Below, in pieces: positions 1-12,848 of a DNA stretch of 64,000 nt (its first letter is position 1; each line of letters starts with the position of its first letter). A model generated the notes under the pieces. It was given only the letters and a program-made list of their open reading frames with translations, was not told the DNA's origin and ran no database searches. This DNA is from Cyprinodon diabolis (Eukaryota; Chordata; Actinopteri; Cyprinodontiformes; Cyprinodontidae): NCBI GenBank assembly GCA_030533445.1, contig CM060068.1, positions 17,327,479 to 17,391,478 of the forward strand, given 5' to 3'. Position numbers and translations under genes: made by a program.

Positions 1-2700
1 TTTGTTGGTTCTCCAGGGATCAACAAAGGTTAATCTAAAGACATTTTCAGAACTGTTTGATGATCTTTAGTTTATATCTTCAGACAGTTACTTACTGTAA
101 GAAAAGTTATAAGTTGTTTTGCTGTTTTAAGGTTGTAAGTAATGAGCATAGACTTTCAGGCTTAGGTGTAATTTTCTATCACTGTTTAGATATATGAAAG
201 TTGTAGCTCCAAATATTGTGGTTATTAGCCTTTTTAGTATTTAATCAGGTTAGATAAGATCAATAAAATAATAATCAAAATAATCATAATATGTATGATC
301 AGATTATGCGTTTGTAAGAGATTCTGATTGCATTATGCCCGTTTTAGATTCGTTTAAGACTGATAGAAGAGGAGAGGAAGAAGATTAGAAGACTGATAGA
401 AAGAAGACTGAATGATCTGAGGAAAATAGGAACACTGATGGAAAGAACAGTTGAAGAGAAGGAAGAGAAATCTATTTAGAAGAGTAAAACAGAGAGCAGA
501 CTGAATGATCAGATACCACAAATAAACACTATCAATTGATTCATCTAATTAATCTTAGGATACAGGAGAGGCACATTCCTTGATTTTACACTTGATTTTT
601 GTTGTTTAAATATTAATAAATATATAAAACATATGAAAGCATCACTGTCCCCGTATCCTATTTCAATTTAGATAATATGTATTTCTTTTTATCTACAGCT
701 GGAAATGTCTCGAGATTGGATTTCAGAAATCTGGTCACCTTAATCCAAGGCATGGATAACTCTAGATTAGTTCAGAGATCAAAGTTCCATTTATTGTTTC
801 CTCACTGAAAAAAATGAAAAATATCAAACCAATCATTTTTTTTCTCTCCACAACAGTTGTGAATGAGTATTACAGCTAATTAAACACTATGTTCAACCAT
901 GTTTTAAGTTTTTAAAGACAGAAAAACAGGCAACAAAGATAGTGTTGTGGATATCAGTGGAGTAAACAATCAGAGGCTTGTTTCAGATCTCACAGGATCA
1001 CTACACGTAGTGCTTGTCGCACTTTTGATTCCAATAACAAAGGTCATAGTGCTGTTTTTTTTTAATGGTAACCAAATAACCGTGGTGTTCACTATGAAGA
1101 AATGTTGCACCATAAAAGGAAAACAAATGAAAATCCTTGCTATGTAATGTTTATGACATATGTGCCTTTCAGTAAATATGCTGAGTATCATCTTCTCTAT
1201 GCAAATATAAATTCTTTTTTTTTTCTGATGCACATGCAATTTGGTTACCAGCTAAGGCAGGCTGCGAACAGCATAAGGTAGCTTGATTAGAAGCTCATTA
1301 ATTCATCTAATAATTATTTGGCCTGCATCAAAATATTATGTCAGGTGAAGTCTGTTGTGATAAACATGCAACAAAGTAGGAATTCATAAGTGAAACAGTC
1401 ATGAAAAATGAAGACAACCTAGGAAAACCTGTGTTTTTTAGATCTATTTGTATTTATATTTATTTGTATTTTATATTATACAGTATGGATATTTTCTATT
1501 AGTTTAAAGCGAAAGCTTTTAAATAATTTGCATTAACAACAAAATCTACATATACACTATATTAGAAAATTTCTCTTAATTTGAATTCCTTAATTTTTGT
1601 CACCAGTTTCCTTTTTTCTTCCTTAATATTAACTTTTTATATAACTATATATAACTAATATAACTATTTTATCCAAGTGTAGTGTCCCTATTATTTTACT
1701 TTATATATATAATGGTTATATATTTGTCTACTCAATATCAAAACTAAGTTGTACAAACCTTTTTCAAGGTTAGTAAAGGCAGCTAAAATTTTCCGTTTTT
1801 AACTGCACGCTCACCTTCTGGGTAATGAAAAGAAACCAAACATTACTTGCTTTAATTAAACATACCCCCATAGTGAATTAGTGACAGTCGCAAAGAAAAG
1901 AAAAGAGACGAGAGAGAGAAAAAGATCAATTACCAGAGTGGTGAAAAAGGAGAGAACAGAAAGGAACATAAACAAAGATGGAAAGAGCAGTCACTGTGAC
2001 AGAACACAGCATGGATGTGGGAAAAAATGTAGTTATAAGTCAGGTATCCTGCCTAATGGGCCAAGCCCTACACCTGGTGGGCAAAAAGAGTGACTCCCTC
2101 TGCAGGATGCCTGGCAACTGTGTTGTAGTCAATTTCTTTAACAACATGTAGTCAGTTTTCAGTTATACAGGAGTCTGATGGAAGTTGTAAGTCATAGCAA
2201 CTCAACCTTTGAGATAGATTGATTTCACAACAGGCTGGAAACTAATTTGAGTAGAATTTTGATTTAAACAAGTTTTTTCTTTTTTTCATAGAGACTAGTT
2301 AAGAGTACAGAATAAAGAAATGTGTAGCCCAATTCATGCATTGTGTTTACTTTGCAAAATCTTCAATACAAGACTGGTAATAGTAATGAAACCAATGCTT
2401 TAGCTAGCCAGAGGTTCCTACACTACTGCCATTGTCATGCAAACAAAATGTGCAGTCATATTTTATTTTATTATTTTTTTTTATCTTTTATTTGCACTAT
2501 TAACAGCACTTGAGTCAAAAGGAAAAGATAGTTCTTGCAGTCATTTATTGTGGATGTCTGGTTGATCCTAATGTGATTGTGGACTCCCACACAAGGGTGC
2601 AGTATGTTGAGCTGGCAGTGGGTCCGACAGGTGGAGGGGAACTTTCTTGTCTGCACCTTTTCAGCTCCCACTCATACTATGAAGCAAGGCTGCATCAAAC
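1..2700. other. A+T-rich DNA without a recognisable gene
   Basis: Long A/T runs and short chance frames only. A purine-rich stretch (about 361-500 and 1895-1990) gives open frames of low complexity such as the Lys/Arg/Glu-rich one at 1881-2093, which I regard as composition noise. No RNA gene, terminal repeat pair or coding motif was recognised here. Confidence 0.6.
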
Positions 2701-2859
2701 CAGTAGCCTCGTGAGACCATCCTGATCTCGCAAGCTTTCAGGGTTTCACTCGCAGATCAGTCTGGAGACTCTCCGTTAAAGAAAAGTCCAATCAGCGTTG
2801 GCTTTGAGGCGGGTTGAGGTGTGACGCAACGAGAAGCGCGACAGTTCAGTCTAAAGAAC

Positions 2860-3084
2860 ATGGCGGCTTCAGCCGATGAAACTAGCATTAGCGTGGCTAT
2901 CAAGCAAGTTTTATCGGAATTACAGAGTATTTCTTCACTGAAAGAAGAGAAAAACACTGCTCAGGAGGCTTTTCTCAGAGAAAAAGATGTTTTTGCTCTT
3001 CTCCCGACTGGTTTGGGCAAGAGTAGCCTGGCTTGTGGTTGTGTTTTCGTCATTGCTCTGTTAGTACGTCATATGCTTCCTTGA
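2860..3084 (+). pseudogene. RecQ-like helicase N-terminal fragment (repeat-derived)
   Basis: The frame starts MAASADETSISVAIKQVL and runs for about 75 residues to a Walker A-like motif, LLPTGLGKSS, preceded by the Q-motif-like stretch LKEEKNTAQEAFLREKDVFALL. That arrangement (a hydrophobic 'DVFALLPTGxGKS' block after a short helix) is typical of RecQ-type superfamily 2 helicases. The frame ends soon after Walker A, and no DEAH, SAT or helicase C-terminal motif follows, so only the first exon-sized piece is present. Just upstream (about 2705-2860) the DNA is more G+C-rich with an inverted CCAAT at 2794-2800, which looks like the promoter part of the same dispersed unit. In fish such short helicase starts are often part of a repeated element; calling this copy non-functional is an inference from its truncation. 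Confidence 0.55.
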
Positions 3085-3565
3085 TCTGATTGATTTATTT
3101 GGCCCGTCTATCACCAACATAGGCTAATCAGCTAACCACTATTTTCGCCCCTTCCCAAAATTACTTCAACAGAAGGTTTCCAGATGGATATGTGGAGCAA
3201 ATCCATCTCAGGTTATCAAACCAGAGCACACTGCTTCTCATTTCTTAATTTCTCCCTTTTGTTTAAGGAAAACTCCAGACCTGTAACACCATTCATGTTC
3301 TAGAAGTGTCTCTACTCCGGGACACCTGAATCAAATGATTTTATTTCCTCAGAGCAGCAAAAGGGAGGGAGGGAGGTACAAAATAGTTTGCCTAATCTAA
3401 CCTGACCTGGATTAATCCACACTCACTGGCCACTTTGTTAGGTACACCATATTAGTTGCAGGTTGGGCCTCCTTTTGCCTTCAAACCTGACTTAATCCTT
3501 TGCGACATACATTCAGAAAGGTGCCGGAAATATCCTCAGAGTTTGGTCCTCCTCCCTCAATCCAT

Positions 3566-4007
3566 ACTCCTTGTATTTTTGCTTCAATCAGCCTCTGCTG
3601 AAACCTGCATGCAACAGTTGCGGAGCACAGTTAGCTCAATCCGCCTCCTCAGACAACTGACTTTAGCCCAGCTTGGATTGTTAAAGAGGGAAAGGCAAAA
3701 ACCAAAACAATCCAAACATGCAAAGCACAACAAAAACATTAAGATAAAAGAAAAGCACAATCATGTTCTCCCCTGGGAATGTAGTATTGGTGCTGCAACA
3801 CAACTGCACCAACACTAAAGTCCCCACAATGCAAATGTAGCCCGCAGCAGCGTGAACAAGTGGTCGTGGCCTGTGGGCCGGTTCTAATGGTAATTAAATA
3901 TCATCCAGGGGGCTGTGGATAAACAGTCTTGACTTTGACATATGTGGCATAACTGGATAAGACCAGGCCCTTCCTGGAAGAAAAAATGGAAAATAAAATG
4001 ATTTTGT
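3566..4007. other. Unassigned DNA inside the Tc1 relic
   Basis: This stretch interrupts the Tc1 relic. Its right half (about 3840-3960) has phrases such as GTCTTGACTTTGACAT that resemble the end of fish hAT repeats (TTGAGTTTGACACC...), so it may be a decayed hAT piece, but I found no target duplication. Confidence 0.3.
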
Positions 4008-4424
4008 AACAATGCGAATCTCCTATTCCACCACATCCCGAAAGTGCTCTATTTGAGTTAGACCTGGTGACTGTGGAGGCCGTTTGAGTACGCTGGACTC
4101 ATGTCATGTTCAAGAAACCAATTGGAGATGATTAATGCTTTATGACATGGCATGTTATCCTGCTGGAAGTAGTAGTCATCAGAAGATAGATACAAAGTTA
4201 TGGACATGGTGAGCAACAACATTCATGTTGGGTTTAGTGTTAACCCTGCTAATCCTGCTTTTAAAATCAAGCAGTACCAGCTCTTCACTAGTCATAGGCC
4301 ATATATATTAAACTCCTAATTACAACTATCAGTCTGGCTGGCTAGGCTAGTCCAGTTGAGTCCACTTTGATTCCCTGTCCATAACTAAATACACCAAAAT
4401 GAATGGGTACATTGACTTTTATGT

Positions 4425-4457
4425 AATGGCTCATATCCTTTTTGGATATGAGCCATT
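4425..4457. repeat. Short perfect hairpin, 14-bp arms
   Basis: AATGGCTCATATCC (4425-4438) is followed after TTTTT by its exact reverse complement (4444-4457). No neighbouring gene gives it a role; it may be an end-to-end remnant of a small element. Confidence 0.7.
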
Positions 4458-4973
4458 GATACTTTTGTTCACAACAAAAGTTTATCAAATACTCTATTTC
4501 AAAATAGTCTATTGATGCAGGATGTTCTGACTCCTATCAAATGTTTGGTAACAATGATCTCTGCTTGTGCTTTTTGCTAGTTAACCTTCTAGTGGTTATC
4601 AAATAGTCTTATAGTCTTAGTGGTTATCAAAGCACATGCAGACAAAATGCAATGCCACTATTTTTATTCTCCGTTCATTTACAGTAGCAGCCATTCAGAT
4701 GGTCCTTCCCAGTCAAACGCCAGCCGAATGGCAGACCACTTCCATGCAGCTCACAGCAAAATCCCCCCCGACTTCCAGACACTGGAGTGACCCCTCCTTC
4801 CCCTGGGCGCGCATATCTTTTTACTCTGACTCCACCCTTACACTGAATTGCAAATTCTGACCAGGAGATGATGCTTATCTTTAGATTTTAATGTCCAAGG
4901 ACCGGTCAAGGGCCCATCAAGGAAAGTAGGGAAATTTTGAATGGCTACTACTTTAAGTAGATCCATCAATGAG

Positions 4974-6266
4974 CAGTGTTGGGCACGTTACTTTGAAAAA
5001 GAAATTAGTTATAGTTACTAGTTACTTCTCCCAAAAAGTAACTGAGTTACTAACTGAGTTACTCTACAATAAAAGTAACTAGTTACTAGTAAAAGTAACT
5101 ATTGCGTTACTTTTGCGTTTCTCGCCCCCGTAAACCTCACCACCCAGCCCCCACCTTCTCGCCGTGTGTTTCCAAAGCCAGCTGAATAGAGAGGACGACA
5201 AAGACAAGAACCTGCAGAGAGTTTTGCATTTCTTGTAACTCAACGTAAATGACATCAGGGGGGAACGCGATGTGAAGTTTTTTAACAGGGCATTCAGATC
5301 TGGTGAGTATATGAAATTAATAACTGGGGATGTCTAATTCTGAAATTCTGTGTGTTTGGGTTGTTATAGATACTGCAACATCTATCTATCTAGATGTATA
5401 CTCTGTGTGTGACATAAAATATGGATCTCCATCCCTGCCACAAAGGCCATCAAATAATGTTTAAAATAAAAAATACAGTAGGTTGAAAAGTCCGAGCATC
5501 CATCCATCCATCCATCCATCCATCCATCCATCCATCCATCCCTATTTCTCCCTTTCTCCATATACACTATAATTTGATCGTTCACGCTCTCCATAGTTCT
5601 CCTGTGGCGCGAGCACAGGGCGACTGTTGCGCGCCTTTAGCGAGCATGCGCCTTTCCTGTCGCTTGCGCGGTGACTCTTGCCGCCTGCGCTGTGCGGAGA
5701 TGCAGAGGAAACGGTTATGTGGTGGGGAAACGCAGCTCGACGTAACACCGGTATTTCCTTGTGGAAAACGCTGTTTTGCTGCTGGAGTCATCCTCACTCT
5801 CCATCTCTCTGTGTGTGATGTACGTTAACACCCGCCAGCGGAAACACCCACCTACCCAACTGACAGACGGAATCTCACTATACATCAGCCATTCTCATCC
5901 TCCCCTCTCTCATGACAAGGCGCGCACCTCTGGATAACCTAAAAAATAATCTTTAATATCTCTTAAACAAAAGTAGCACAAACAATATTTTTTTCTGCAC
6001 AAATCTGCACTAACGTTGCACTAACCATTCAGTCTATTTGTAGAGTTTTTTGACGTGGGTGGGGTGTCAGCTTCACGCAGCTGCGCACGAGTCCTATCAT
6101 GAAAAAAGGTTCATTGTGCGACCTGAGTAACGCGCAGTAACGGGGTGTCTGCAATGGTAACTGCGTTATAGTTACAGTCAAAGTAATTAGTTAGATTACT
6201 CGATACTAAAACAAGGTAACGGCGTTAGTAACGCCGTTACTTTCAACGCCGTTAGTCCCATCACTG
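4974..6266. mobile_element. Non-autonomous hAT element, 8-bp target duplication TCAATGAG
   Basis: The left end CAGTGTTGGGCACG and the right end CCCATCACTG form hAT-type short inverted ends. TCAATGAG stands directly outside both (4966-4973 and 6267-6274), a perfect 8-bp target duplication, the hallmark of hAT insertion. Subterminal DNA on both sides is full of GTAACT/AGTTAC words (for example 5010-5110 and 6130-6240), which are typical transposase-binding repeats. The 1.29-kb interior holds no transposase motif, only short G+C-rich chance frames around 5540-5830, so the copy must have been moved by a transposase supplied elsewhere. It sits inside the Tc1-like relic and is therefore younger than it. 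Confidence 0.92.
5497..5540 (+). repeat. (CATC)11 microsatellite
   Basis: Eleven uninterrupted CATC units lie within the hAT element. On the minus strand they account for a Gly/Trp/Met/Asp repeat in a chance frame. Confidence 0.95.
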
Positions 6267-7001
6267 TCAATGAGTATGCTTACTCTTAACGTTTTTAGGT
6301 AACTGTAAAAAAGTGAGCTGCAGAATGGATTTAAGCCCTTCCTTTTTTGACATATAGAAAGTTAACTGATCAGGATCATTCGGAAGCTAAAAATGCTTAT
6401 TGTGGAGCTTCATCCATTTTTTTTATAACTTATCTTTGGGTAAGTATTTTCCACTGTGATTTTGTCACCCTTTTGCATTATTTACCACTGTTACAAAGGG
6501 AATAGATGTCTGGTTTAAAAGTTTGTAGAAATTAGTTGTACATCATCATCACCAGCCTGAACCATTAATAGAAAGCAGGGTGGATCTAAGCGTTTGTGCT
6601 TTTGACGCCATCCTTATCCTACCATCCGAGTATCGCAGGAGAAATTTAGACTTATCAGACATTATATTTTTCACGTCTTCCATTGTCTACATTTACTGAC
6701 CCTGTGTGAATTGTAGCTTCAATCTCCTGTTCTTTGCTTACAGGAATTTAACTTCCATTGGCGTTGGTAGACCCTTTTCACAGGTGCATGTGCCCCCTTG
6801 TGGATCTGCGGTTCCTGGGTATGCCTGGGGCACTGATTTTTTTAATCAATTAAATTTCCGCTTTTACGGCTCCGGTCTCAAAGCTCCGCACTCACAGCTC
6901 CACTCGCATAGTGTGCTCTCACAGCTCTGCCCTTACAGCGGAGATGAGAGAGGAGAACCACTCACAATTGATCTACAGTTTCGCAAAAATAAAGCTGAGA
7001 C

Positions 7002-8038
7002 CAGAGGCGGCTGGCCAATAGAGGTCGCTAGAGCGCCGCCCCACACCCAATGAACCTGATTATAAAATACAAAAACTTATTTTATTTAAATTTAATAATA
7101 ATATTAACAATATAAAAAAAAATATATATATTGAAATATATATATCTCTACATATTTTTTAGATGTGCAAGATAAATATTTAATCTTTAATGACTAATAA
7201 AGAGTCATACCTTTTTTCATCAGATTGGTGACGTATTTCCATCCTAGGGCGCAAAAATCTTTGCCCATTGACTCTTGTTAAAAGTTGTACATGCACAGTA
7301 GCTCCTCTGCAATACAAAGGCATAGGAAAGCTTGGGGCGCAGCTCTGTTGCGCCCCGAGGTGACAGGAAGTGTATTTGCTTACCACCTCCCGCCACAGTG
7401 CAGACGTTTTGCGGGTGATTGACAGGTCGAGTCGCGGGGGTTTGGAGGTGCATTGGATTGCATTTCCAGGACCAGGTTTAGCAAGAAGGCTTGGCTAGCA
7501 GCATGTAGCTCTATTCTGCTTTCCCTGCGTCTTTTTTCAGATGGCAGGATCTGACCCAGCATGGATAAAGACAGGTAGGACTGATTTAAAGCACTTTGTA
7601 GAAAAGGCAAAGAAGAATAAACTATTTGGGATTCACATATAGTCTACTTTTTCTAGATGTTTGTTAATTTGCATAGTTGCTCAATAATATAAACATTGTC
7701 AGAAAAAAATAGTTTTTATACATTAAAAAAATATAGAGCCGACCAATAGATTCTCCATTATTAAAGTGGTACATTATTTTTTTTAGGTTTGTTACCTCAT
7801 ATTGGACCATGTAAAACATAGGTTTGCCTTCACAAAACCTCAGAAGGGCAAGATTTATGTACAAAATTTAAAGCTGTTCATGAAATTATGTTTTGTTTTT
7901 ATAATGTTTTTTGTTGTTGGCATTCATATAAATATACTGGTGTGATAACTTAGTATAGGTTTGACCTGTTTTTGGTATATGTCTATTTTGAATCTATAAC
8001 CGCCCCCCACTTGGAGAAAACTCCCCCAGCCGCTACTG
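7002..8038. mobile_element. Non-autonomous hAT-like element with imperfect target duplication
   Basis: The left end CAGAGGCGGCTGG matches the right end (reverse complement CAGTAGCGGCTGG) at 11 of 13 positions. The flanking octamers are GCTGAGAC (6994-7001) and GCCGAGAT (8039-8046); they differ by two transitions, which fits an old 8-bp hAT duplication. The 1.04-kb interior contains G+C-rich blocks (about 7230-7450) with 'GGGCGCA' words but no transposase motif. Confidence 0.75.
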
Positions 8039-8046
8039 GCCGAGAT

Positions 8047-8742
8047 GCCACTGTTTACTCGACATACCGCTCTCCCATCTTTCTGGCCATTATATACACA
8101 CCTCATAGGATCATCACTGTGATATGATGGGCTGAAATAGAAATGATAAACACAGACATGTATGTATGAAGAGGTGTTTTTTTGTTTTTCCGTTTACAGT
8201 TTCACATTTCAAGTTTTCAAGTTCATGTTTGCTGACAGATATTTAATGAAGATAAATTGTGCTTCATCAGTAGTGGATTGGAGATATACAGTTAATTTCC
8301 TAAGTGGGCCAATTCAATTCAGTTTGGTACAAGTAGATATTTAATGATGCAGAAAATAACAATCTGATTGTACAATTTATTTATAATGCTTTATAATAAT
8401 AAATAAGTGCTATAAAATATTTGCTTGTATGCTTGCATTAATTATCTGTGCCCATGCTCTTTTAAAATAAATAATTGCCAAAAATTGGTTTTGCTTGTTT
8501 GCTTCGCGTGCTCACATTTTTTTGGGTGCCCTTTTGTGCCCCTGTATAGTATTGGGTCAGCTGACACCCCTGGTCACTTCCTGCATTTTTCAGCCTGTCT
8601 AAAAGAAAACAATTTAAGCAATGATGATGTTGCACATTTTATTTGATCATATGATGTGCATTTATTGATTGGTTACTCTGACTTTATTTTTAGTTTATTT
8701 AAAATCAACATACACTGTAATAGAAAAACAGTCAAAATTACA
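8047..8742. other. A+T-rich DNA, no feature recognised
   Basis: Only short chance frames are present. A phrase near 8525-8580 (GTGCCCTTTTGTGCCCCTG) resembles the G+C-rich hAT interior upstream, but no ends could be found. Confidence 0.4.
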
Positions 8743-9187
8743 GTAAAATACCGGCAGCTGTGGTAGCCAGGAATGTACTGTTAAAAAAAAGGGGAATCTA
8801 TAGAAGAAACAACAGGCCATTGTTTTTGTAACCTTAAATCTTATTGTTAAAAACTTTTTTTTCACTGTAAATCATTGTACAGAAATAAATACCATAAACC
8901 CTTGAACTGTAATGTCCTGTGAAAATAATTTGCCCTTTCCATAGACTTTTACATTTGTCTGCTGTAAAACAACAGAAACATTACAATTGTTTTTACAGTA
9001 ATTTCTTGTTTACTTTACAATGTGGGATGTACATTGTTATGGTAAAAAACATTTAAAACAACTGAAATGTGGTTAACTTTTTTAAAGGCCAAGTCAATAG
9101 AAAACATGGTAAAATTGTAAAACATTTTATTTAGATCAGTCAAGTTTCATGGTACATTCCTAGCAACCACAGCTGCTGGTATTTTAC
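8743..9187. mobile_element. MITE-like element with 36-bp inverted repeats
   Basis: The arm 8743-8778 (starting GTAAAATACCGGCAGCTGTG) and the arm 9152-9187 are reverse complements at 33 of 36 positions. The 373 bases between are A+T-rich and non-coding. The true ends may lie a little outside these arms (a TACACTGTAA motif stands at 8711), and I could not fix a target duplication, so the superfamily is left open. Confidence 0.65.
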
Positions 9188-10014
9188 CACTAAAAATAAG
9201 GTACAATTCATGTTCAAGATTTTATTTTTGGGGTACATTTTACATTGGCAACATGAAAATGAACAAATTCAATCAAGGGACTGATTATAATTGAAAATTA
9301 ATAAGAGAATTGTAAATAACATCTGGAAAAGAAGACAATATAGATCATATTGTCTTCACAAATCACTATAAACCATCACAATAGACTGGTTGGAATTGAT
9401 TTTTCACATTCTCTGACTCAAACAATGGCATTGTAGTTGCTCAGACTGAATGATACTATATTGCAAACATGAGTGACATTCCTACTACCTTTGCTGTAAT
9501 TTGTCTGGCACAAATTTAATCCCCAGTGGGGGAAACAAAACACAAGGACATAAGATCTTTTACTTAATGTGCAAATACAATTAAACATGCTAACATCAAA
9601 ATTGTGTGCACCATTTGTGAGGTGAGGTTTTAATTGTTTGGTTGTGCTTTGTTGATTAAATGCAATTATTTCCCTAAACACAGGAGCAAAAAACTAAGTA
9701 AAACATATGACTCATTACTAACTTAAATAGAATTACACAATTAATATTCTTTTTAAACCTTTTTATTAAACATTTTTTTTCTTTTTTTGTTGTTCTTTGT
9801 TTTCGAATCAGTACTAAAAATTGAAATATTTAGCAATAGGCCTATAGTACACAGTAACTCAGCAAAGTATAGCTCTTGGCAAATATGAAAGGTCATGAAA
9901 ACACAAAAAAAACATTTGCAAAGACAAAAAAAAAACAAAAAAAAAAAAAAAAAAAAAACATGATAGTGAAATAAAAAGAGATATGGGCAGATGGGCTATT
10001 TATATTCACCACTT
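9188..10014. other. A+T-rich DNA with long A/T tracts
   Basis: T-rich (about 9755-9800) and A-rich (about 9901-9959, including an A run of over 20) tracts dominate. Frames over them encode Phe/Lys-rich chance products. No gene is seen. Confidence 0.5.
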
Positions 10015-10021
10015 TACCCTG

Positions 10022-10720
10022 CTGAAAAATAAATGTGCTAAGTGTACTAAAATTTAGCATACTTTTGTGTACTTGAAGGCACACTAATCATTACTATACT
10101 TTAAGTGTGTTTATGATTAGTTAACTTGAAGGATGCTATTTTGGAACAAATAATTTTGTACTAAATATATTTTTTTGTAATTAAATTGTGGACAAGCTCA
10201 ACTTGAAGTGTATTTAGTGTACTTTGATGTGCTTAAGTGGAACAACTTAAAGTATATTTTGTATACTTTAAGTATATGAGTTAATATGTACTAATATATG
10301 CTTAATTAGTCAAATTAAAGTGCACTATGGTTGTATTATAACTACATTAAAAATTATTTGTTAGTGTCTTAAAAATATATAAGCTTTATACTTTTAATAT
10401 ACTCTTACTGTGGTAATAATATGCTTAATTATACTGTTGGCTTATTCCAATTACTAAAAAAGCATACTTTGCAGTTAATAGTAAATATACTTTATCATTA
10501 CGTTGTTTAAATGCTGAAAGACTTGTGGATATACTTCCATGCAGGTGAAAAAATATACTTTAATGTATTTGAAACATGTCCAAATTATAGTACATTACAA
10601 ATAATATAACAACTTGTACTATCTCTGAATGTATAAACATTTACATATCAACTTTAACCATTTTCATTATAAAACTTACAACACATTTTCAAATATTGGT
10701 ACTTTAGTACACTTTGTAGA
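10022..10720. repeat. Left subterminal repeat region (AAGTATACTTTAA-like words)
   Basis: Variants of (A)AGTATACTTTAA and AAGTACACTT occur many times in both orientations, for example around 10110, 10245-10280, 10380-10410, 10480, 10555 and 10700. The same word crowds the other end at 33670-34740. In CACTA-type elements such degenerate subterminal repeats bind transposase; that role is inferred here. Confidence 0.6.
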
Positions 10721-11596
10721 AATATGTCAATGTCAGGCAGCAGACCTAAACATTACAAATAACCTTTAAAGGACACAGAGCAATACTGAACAATGTGTAA
10801 ACCTCTTTAAAATGGTCATGGGTTGGTTGTTTTGAATTCATGTATTTATTTTAAGTGTTCAACATTTAATGTGTTAAAGTGGTAATAAATAAGTTAAAAA
10901 CGTTGTTTATACAGAATAGTATATCTTAAAAATATGAACAAATTTAATGTTTGGTTAAAAACGTTTTTTAGAAGGAATTGTCACATCTTGTTTTATTTTG
11001 AAATGTCTAGTGTTGCATAAAGGAAGTAGTGTAGAGCAGAAGGATTTTACTGGTTTGTCATTGGTCCATAGACAGGAAGTGGCAGAAGAGTGTGGTAGCT
11101 TGACCACGGAGAAAAAAACGTACCGAAGTTTGCTAAAAAACGGAGTTTTGTTGATGTTTGTGGACTTTCAACTCGACAGTCATTTAAGAATATCAGCTCT
11201 ACATCGTTGTCTGCAACTACTAGTATTGTTTCAACCCGAAATTTGCTGTATAGTAGCTGTAAGTAGTGATGGGCAAGTGAAGCCTCATGAAGCAATGAAG
11301 CTTTCCAACGCAAAGTGTTGAAAAAAGTTCATTACTCGATGCTTCATTCATCACTCACTAGTGACATCTGCTGGTGAAACTGTAACAGCCTTGTTACTCA
11401 GTTGGATCATACTTCCAAATATTAGGAAATGCAATATTGTCACAAAGTTTTCATCAAACTCATGTTTAGTAAGAGGAGAATCCTATTTAATCGTCATGTT
11501 TTAATGATTAAAATAATTTGTAGCCAATCTAATCCTTGACCATCAGTGGTGGTGTTAGGTTTTCTTTTATGTCATGGACTTATTAGACAATGAAGA

Positions 11597-12848
11597 TACA
11601 CTATATTGCCAAAAGTATTTGCTCACCCATCCAAATTATTGGAATCAGGTGTTCCAATCACTTCCATGGCCACAGGTGTATAAATTCAAGCACCTAGGCA
11701 TGCAGACTGTTTTTACAAACATTTGTGAAAGAATGGGTCGCTCTCAGGAGCTCAGTGAATTCCAGCGTGGAACTGTGATAGGATGCCACCTGTGCAACAA
11801 ATCCAGTCGTGAAATTTCCTCGCTCCTAAATATTCCACAGTCAACTGTCAGCTGTATTATAAGAAAATGGAAGTGTTTGGGAACGACAGCAACTCAGCCA
11901 CGAAGTGGTAGGCCACGTAAACTGACGGAGCGGGGTCAGCGGATGCTGAAGCGCATAGTGCGAAGAGGTCGCCAACTTTCTGCAGAGTCAATCACTACAG
12001 ACCTCCAAACTTCATGTGGCCTTCAGATTAGCTCAAGAACAGTGCGCAGAGAGCTTCATGGAATGGGTTTCCATGGTCGAGCAGCTGCATCCAAGCCATA
12101 CATAACCAAGTGCAATGCAAAGCGTCGGATGCGGTGGTGTAAAGCACGCCGCCACTGGACTCTAGAGCAGTGGAGACGCGTTCTCTGGAGTGACGAATCG
12201 CGCTTCTCCATCTGGCAATCTGATGGACGGGTCTGGGTTTGGCGGTTGCCAGGAGAACGGTACTTGTCTGACTGCATTGTGCCAAGTGTAAAGTTTGGTG
12301 GAGGGGGGATTATGGTGTGGGGTTGTTTTTCAGGAGCTGGGCTTGGCCCCTTAGTTCCAGTGAAAGGAACTCTGAATGCTTCAGCATACCAAGACATTTT
12401 GGACAATTCCATGCTCCCAACTTTGTGGGAACAGTTTGGAGCTGGCCCCTTCCTCTTCCAACATGACTGTGCACCAGTGCACAAAGCAAGGTCCATAAAG
12501 ACATGGATGACAGAGTCTGGTGTGGATGAACTTGACTGGCCTGCACAGAGTCCTGACCTCAACCCGATAGAACACCTTTGGGATGAATTAGAGCGGAGAC
12601 TGAGAGCCAGGCCTTCTCGTCCAACATCAGTGTGCGACCTCACAAATGCGCTTCTGGAAGAATGGTCAAAAATTCCCATAAACACACTCCTAAACCTTGT
12701 GGACAGCCTTCCCAGAAGAGTTGAAGCTGTTCTAGCTGCAAAGGGTGGACCGACGTCATATTGAACCCTATGGATTAGGAACGGGATGTCACTTAAGCTC
12801 ATATGTGAGTCAAGGCAGGTGAGCAAATACTTTTGGCAATATAGTGTA
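11597..12848 (+). mobile_element. Complete Tc1-like transposon with perfect 31-bp inverted ends
   Basis: The left end TACACTATATTGCCAAAAGT (11597 onward) and the right end (12818-12848) are perfect reverse complements over 31 bp including the TA target dinucleotide, which is present at both edges as the standard Tc1/mariner TA duplication. The single transposase gene inside is uninterrupted. The element lies inside the hAT at 11264-13484 and so inserted after it. Perfect ends plus an intact frame suggest a recent insertion. Confidence 0.96.
11733..12764 (+). CDS. Tc1-like transposase, full length, DD34E
   Basis: This 343-residue transposase cuts and pastes the surrounding element at TA sites in the nucleus. 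The start [13 protein letters not shown] is the usual Tc1-family beginning; the frame stays open upstream to 11574, but that would begin outside the element, so I prefer 11733. An N-terminal paired-like domain follows, with two helix-turn-helix parts separated by a GRPRK AT-hook-like motif ([15 protein letters not shown]). The catalytic triad is visible: D154 (WSDESRFS), D245 (FQHDCAPVH) and E280 ([13 protein letters not shown]), with 34 residues between D245 and E280. A Gly-rich box ([12 protein letters not shown]) stands between the first two. Length and all motifs match active members of the family. No stop, shift or missing residue is seen, so it could be functional, although activity cannot be judged from sequence alone. 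Confidence 0.95.
   Translation: MGRSQELSEFQRGTVIGCHLCNKSSREISSLLNIPQSTVSCIIRKWKCLGTTATQPRSGRPRKLTERGQRMLKRIVRRGRQLSAESITTDLQTSCGLQISSRTVRRELHGMGFHGRAAASKPYITKCNAKRRMRWCKARRHWTLEQWRRVLWSDESRFSIWQSDGRVWVWRLPGERYLSDCIVPSVKFGGGGIMVWGCFSGAGLGPLVPVKGTLNASAYQDILDNSMLPTLWEQFGAGPFLFQHDCAPVHKARSIKTWMTESGVDELDWPAQSPDLNPIEHLWDELERRLRARPSRPTSVCDLTNALLEEWSKIPINTLLNLVDSLPRRVEAVLAAKGGPTSY

Larger units (their letters stand above)
3424..6765 (-). mobile_element. Degraded Tc1-like transposon, in three separated pieces
   Basis: Piece one (3424-about 3565) starts at the terminal motif ACTCACTGGCCACTTTGTTA, which I recognise as the end of a Tc1-like family common in fish. Piece two (about 4008-4235) and piece three (about 6545-6765) are antisense transposase sequence from farther in; for example the segment around 4040-4080 reads antisense as the DDE region near the 'NPIE' motif. 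All three lie in the same order and orientation as in the family, so they are the remains of one element with the transposase on the minus strand. It is riddled with stops and shifts. The gap between pieces two and three holds unrecognised DNA and a complete hAT element (4974-6266). The family assignment rests on remembered family sequence and should be checked by alignment. Confidence 0.6.

Noticed and set aside
1881..2093. Lys/Arg/Glu-rich 70-codon frame
   Set aside because: It arises from a purine-rich tract. No motif or conserved start context is present and composition is low-complexity.
5497..5540. CRISPR-like array or functional tandem repeat
   Set aside because: Pure CATC units without spacers form a simple microsatellite.
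5542..5828. Four overlapping Cys/Arg-rich frames on both strands
   Set aside because: They lie in the G+C-rich middle of a non-autonomous hAT element and overlap each other, which indicates chance open reading.
12056..12826. 256-codon minus-strand frame
   Set aside because: It is exactly antisense to the Tc1 transposase and shows no motif of its own; it is the complement of a real gene.
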